A DNA stretch of 7,374 nucleotides. Origin: Planctomicrobium piriforme. GTDB taxonomy: Bacteria > Planctomycetota > Planctomycetia > Pirellulales > PNKZ01. A program made the translations under genes and the position numbers. The stretch covers positions 1 to 7,374 of the forward strand of contig CAMCTH010000224.1 in the NCBI GenBank assembly GCA_945877965.1, written 5' to 3'. The notes under the pieces were generated by a model, which made no database searches, was not told where the DNA came from, and saw nothing but the letters and a program-made list of their open reading frames with translations. Positions within the stretch are counted from its first letter, which is position 1, and each line of letters opens with the position of its first letter. Shown here in pieces: positions 4,812-7,374 of the stretch.

Positions 4812-7374
4812 TTAACGTTCTGTACCGGACTTCGTTTCCGGCGGGTTCGGCGGCATCGGGTTCGCCGTCGGCGTTGCCGTCGCGGTCGGCGAGGCCGACG
4901 GCGTCAGCTTCTGCGCCTTGGTAACCCGCGCCAGCACGTCCGGCTTGAACGCCGTCCCTTCGCGAATCGCCCCGCCGATGCTCTCGCTCACGGTCGGATC
5001 GAACGACCCCACCGGCACCAGCCTGGCGGCAATCGCCATTCGCCTTGGGTTGGTGTCTCGAAACATCAACCACAGGATGTAATCTTCGCCCGGCACAAGC
5101 AGTCCGTGCCCTAGGCCCTGCACCACAATCCGGCTCGACTCTTCGCGTGTCAGCCCCGGCGCAACGATACCGCGCACGTCGGCATGGTGCGCCTCCTGCG
5201 GTACTGCGAAATTACTCACCGCCATGATGCCCCAACTCTCGATCACGTCGGCCGGATCATTGAAGCACCACACGATATCGGAATGCAGTTCTTCGGGGAC
5301 GGTGAACCGCACGGCATCGAATTGCCTGCCGCGGGCGTTTAGCTCAAAGCGACTCCAACGCACGGCCGTCTTGCCGATCATCGGCTGGATCCGCGCATAG
5401 TCGTCGACGAACTTTCGCACATGGTCGCCGAAACCTTGATCCGCGCGGTCGGTTTTCGCCAGGTCATACGCCGCCAGCAGCCAGGTATCTTTCGGTAAGT
5501 CCGGCAGCTTCACCGACGCGATCAACCCGGCCAGCACATGGTGGACCTTGCGCGGGAACGTCGGCGTCTCGTTCGCGTAGCCGACGCAGTAGCCGAAGAC
5601 CGCCACTTCATCGCCGACGGCGAGTTTCGGCGCCTCACTCGTCTTCGGCAAGGTCACGGCCACGACGAACCCGCGCCCCGCGAGATCGACCCAAAAATGC
5701 CGACTGTTCAACTTATTGACGCGTCGCACCGTGCCGAGCAGAAACATCGGCCACTTCTCTTGCTCCAAGCTCAAGATCGCATAGCGATTGATTGCCGCGA
5801 CCTCCCGCTCGTAGTCCCACTTCTTCTTTTTCAGCGCGGTCGCAATCTTCTGCTTCTCGTTCGTCTTGTAACGAAAGATTTCGCAGAGCGTAAGCATGTG
5901 TGCGGCTTGCTGAAACGTCACGTAATCGCCGCGCGAACCGGGACGCCAATCAATGGCCGTCGCCCGCTCCGTCGTCCGCGTGAGTTCTTCGCGGACTTCG
6001 GTCTCAAGCCATTCGTCGTCCTCGCCGATCTTATATTCCGATTCCGTCGGCTGGGCGGCGCTGAAATGCCACAGGGTCATGTTCGAACCCGCGGCGTTGG
6101 GATCATACGCCTTATCGAGCATGTCGCGGAGATGCTGCGAGTGCGAGGCAAAGGCGAGGCTGTCGCCGATCGTCATCCCCCAGGTGTTCACGCCGATCAC
6201 TTCGCCGTACATCGTCAGCAGCGGACCGCCGCTGTTGCCGCTCGAGATGGCAGCCGTCGTTTGGAGCCATTTCTGATCGGCAGGCGCATCGATCCACTCC
6301 GCCACTTCTTCCGGCAAGTCCTTCGTGCCGCGGACGGCGCTGATGATCCCCGTCGAGACCGTGAAATCGAAGCCGATCGGGTGCCCGATGGCGACGACAT
6401 CTTCGCCTTGTCGCGCCGCTTTCGCATCGGCGAACGGCAATATTCGAAGAACTTCGGGCGCTTTATCCAGCACTAAGATCACGAGATCGCGTTTTGCATC
6501 GTGCGCAACCATGCCGAGCGACTCGTAGGTCTTGCCGTCGTGCATCCGCACCGTCGCACCAGACGAACCGGCGACGACGTGGTGATTCGTCGCCACGAGC
6601 CAAACATCCCCTTCAATCGGCTGCCGCTCTTTCTCTTCCTCGGCCTCGTCGCCTTTGTCTTTCTTGGCTTTCTCGTCCTTCTTCTCCGACTTCGACCATT
6701 CCCATTTTCGATCTTTGAAACGGCCGATGACGAACCCGCTGCCGGTGGCGAACGCTTCGCCGTCTTCATCTTTGACGGTGATATGCACCACGCCGTCGCG
6801 GACCGATTCGATCAGGTCGGCGACCGCCAGTTTCACGCGCGGCGTGTTCGGGTCGGCCGTGCCGCTCGGTTTCGCGCCGGTCGTCGGGGCCGGCGCGATC
6901 GACGACGCGGTTGCCTTGGGGACCGGCGCGGACGGCGGCGGCAGCTTGACCGTCTCTTCTTCTGCAGCCGGTTCGTCGGCCTCGGCCTGACCGACGAGCG
7001 CGACTCCCGGTTTTTTCTTCTGTTTCTTGAGCGATAACGAGTATGCATCTTCGTTGCTCGCCGGTCGGAAGAGCACGTACGAACCGATTCCGACGAAGAG
7101 GACCAAGATGACGAGTCCGCCGCTGATCCAAAACAGCGGTTTGCTCAAGAAATCGCCGTCGCCGCCGCTCACGTTTCTTTGCAAATGCACGGGAACCGGC
7201 GGACGCATCGATCCGGCAGACAACGCCCGATCGATCTCTTCGAGGAACATCGGATCCGCCGTCGCTGCCGCTGCTGACTTGGCGGCAGACTTGGGTGTGC
7301 TCGCCGCGGTCGCTGCCGCCGTCGCGGTCTCAATCGCTGCGCCGCACTTCGCGCATTTCATCTTCGGCGCAAGT
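4812..7374 (-). CDS. Membrane-anchored trypsin/HtrA-like serine protease with N-terminal zinc-ribbon motif, 5' end outside window
   Basis: Numbering is from the ATG at 7361, but the frame stays open to the window edge and reads LAPKMKCAKCGAAI. That looks like the second half of a two-knuckle zinc ribbon, so the true start is probably upstream. Residues 11-74 are Ala-rich; one transmembrane helix lies at about 75-98, followed by a Pro/Ala linker. The trypsin-like domain (about 178-415) has GSGFVIG, TNHHVVAG with catalytic H261, RDLVIL with D292 and SSGNSGGPL with S377: a complete triad of the HtrA/DegP (S1C) type. It should cleave proteins or peptides, probably outside the membrane. A Lys/Glu-rich insert (about 215-250) interrupts the start of the fold. 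No PDZ domain is recognisable. Instead about 430 residues follow, including a Lys-rich helix, a beta-rich part around 538-592 and a Thr/Pro-rich tail at 820-849; I cannot assign these. It ends at TAA, directly before the cloverleaf-like element. Confidence 0.93.
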   Translation of the reverse strand, partial: LAPKMKCAKCGAAIETATAAATAASTPKSAAKSAAAATADPMFLEEIDRALSAGSMRPPVPVHLQRNVSGGDGDFLSKPLFWISGGLVILVLFVGIGSYVLFRPASNEDAYSLSLKKQKKKPGVALVGQAEADEPAAEEETVKLPPPSAPVPKATASSIAPAPTTGAKPSGTADPNTPRVKLAVADLIESVRDGVVHITVKDEDGEAFATGSGFVIGRFKDRKWEWSKSEKKDEKAKKDKGDEAEEEKERQPIEGDVWLVATNHHVVAGSSGATVRMHDGKTYESLGMVAHDAKRDLVILVLDKAPEVLRILPFADAKAARQGEDVVAIGHPIGFDFTVSTGIISAVRGTKDLPEEVAEWIDAPADQKWLQTTAAISSGNSGGPLLTMYGEVIGVNTWGMTIGDSLAFASHSQHLRDMLDKAYDPNAAGSNMTLWHFSAAQPTESEYKIGEDDEWLETEVREELTRTTERATAIDWRPGSRGDYVTFQQAAHMLTLCEIFRYKTNEKQKIATALKKKKWDYEREVAAINRYAILSLEQEKWPMFLLGTVRRVNKLNSRHFWVDLAGRGFVVAVTLPKTSEAPKLAVGDEVAVFGYCVGYANETPTFPRKVHHVLAGLIASVKLPDLPKDTWLLAAYDLAKTDRADQGFGDHVRKFVDDYARIQPMIGKTAVRWSRFELNARGRQFDAVRFTVPEELHSDIVWCFNDPADVIESWGIMAVSNFAVPQEAHHADVRGIVAPGLTREESSRIVVQGLGHGLLVPGEDYILWLMFRDTNPRRMAIAARLVPVGSFDPTVSESIGGAIREGTAFKPDVLARVTKAQKLTPSASPTATATPTANPMPPNPPETKSGTER

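Noticed and set aside
5538..6476. A 312-codon plus-strand frame opposite the protease
   Set aside because: It is Arg/His-rich antisense reading of the protease core, with no domain and no supporting start context.

Overview
The window is GC-rich, and every convincing gene lies on the minus strand. From high to low coordinates the order is: a membrane-anchored trypsin/HtrA-like protease (5' end outside the window), rpsO (ribosomal protein S15), pnp (polynucleotide phosphorylase), and a membrane-anchored Ser/Thr protein kinase (3' end outside the window). A planctomycete, probably of the Pirellulales type, fits best. The evidence is the Hanks-type kinase with a short helical N-terminal region and a C-terminal transmembrane segment, the protease with an N-terminal zinc-ribbon Cys pair, and a PNPase sequence of the style I associate with that phylum. 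This placement comes from protein style, not from a phylogeny.

Layout: (1) 1-1621 encodes the first 540 residues of the kinase. (2) 1622-1832 is a dense intergenic region with a hairpin, two tandem Rho-independent terminators for pnp, a 10-bp perfect inverted repeat that competes with the second terminator, and a weak candidate kinase promoter. (3) 1833-3944 is pnp, best started at a TTG with a good Shine-Dalgarno. (4) 3945-4090 is the rpsO-pnp spacer, with a long imperfect stem-loop where other bacteria carry an RNase III/PNPase control structure. (5) 4091-4360 is rpsO. (6) 4361-4700 is a long rpsO leader and promoter region, with a hairpin and a 9-bp inverted repeat whose upstream arm lies inside the promoter spacer. 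(7) 4701-4804 is a compact element bounded by a perfect 9-bp inverted repeat and holding three tetraloop hairpins, so it could fold as a cloverleaf. (8) 4812-7374 is the protease.

Functionally, rpsO-pnp is the conserved translation/RNA-decay operon, here fenced by structured non-coding DNA on both sides. The flanking genes are envelope-associated accessory proteins of a kind common in planctomycetes and probably belong to separate transcription units. I do not see a defence system, mobile element with a transposase, CRISPR array, tRNA or rRNA. The most unusual items are the cloverleaf-like element at 4701-4804, the protease's unassigned ~440-residue C-terminal region with a charged insert in its catalytic domain, and the paired inverted repeats around the two candidate promoters.
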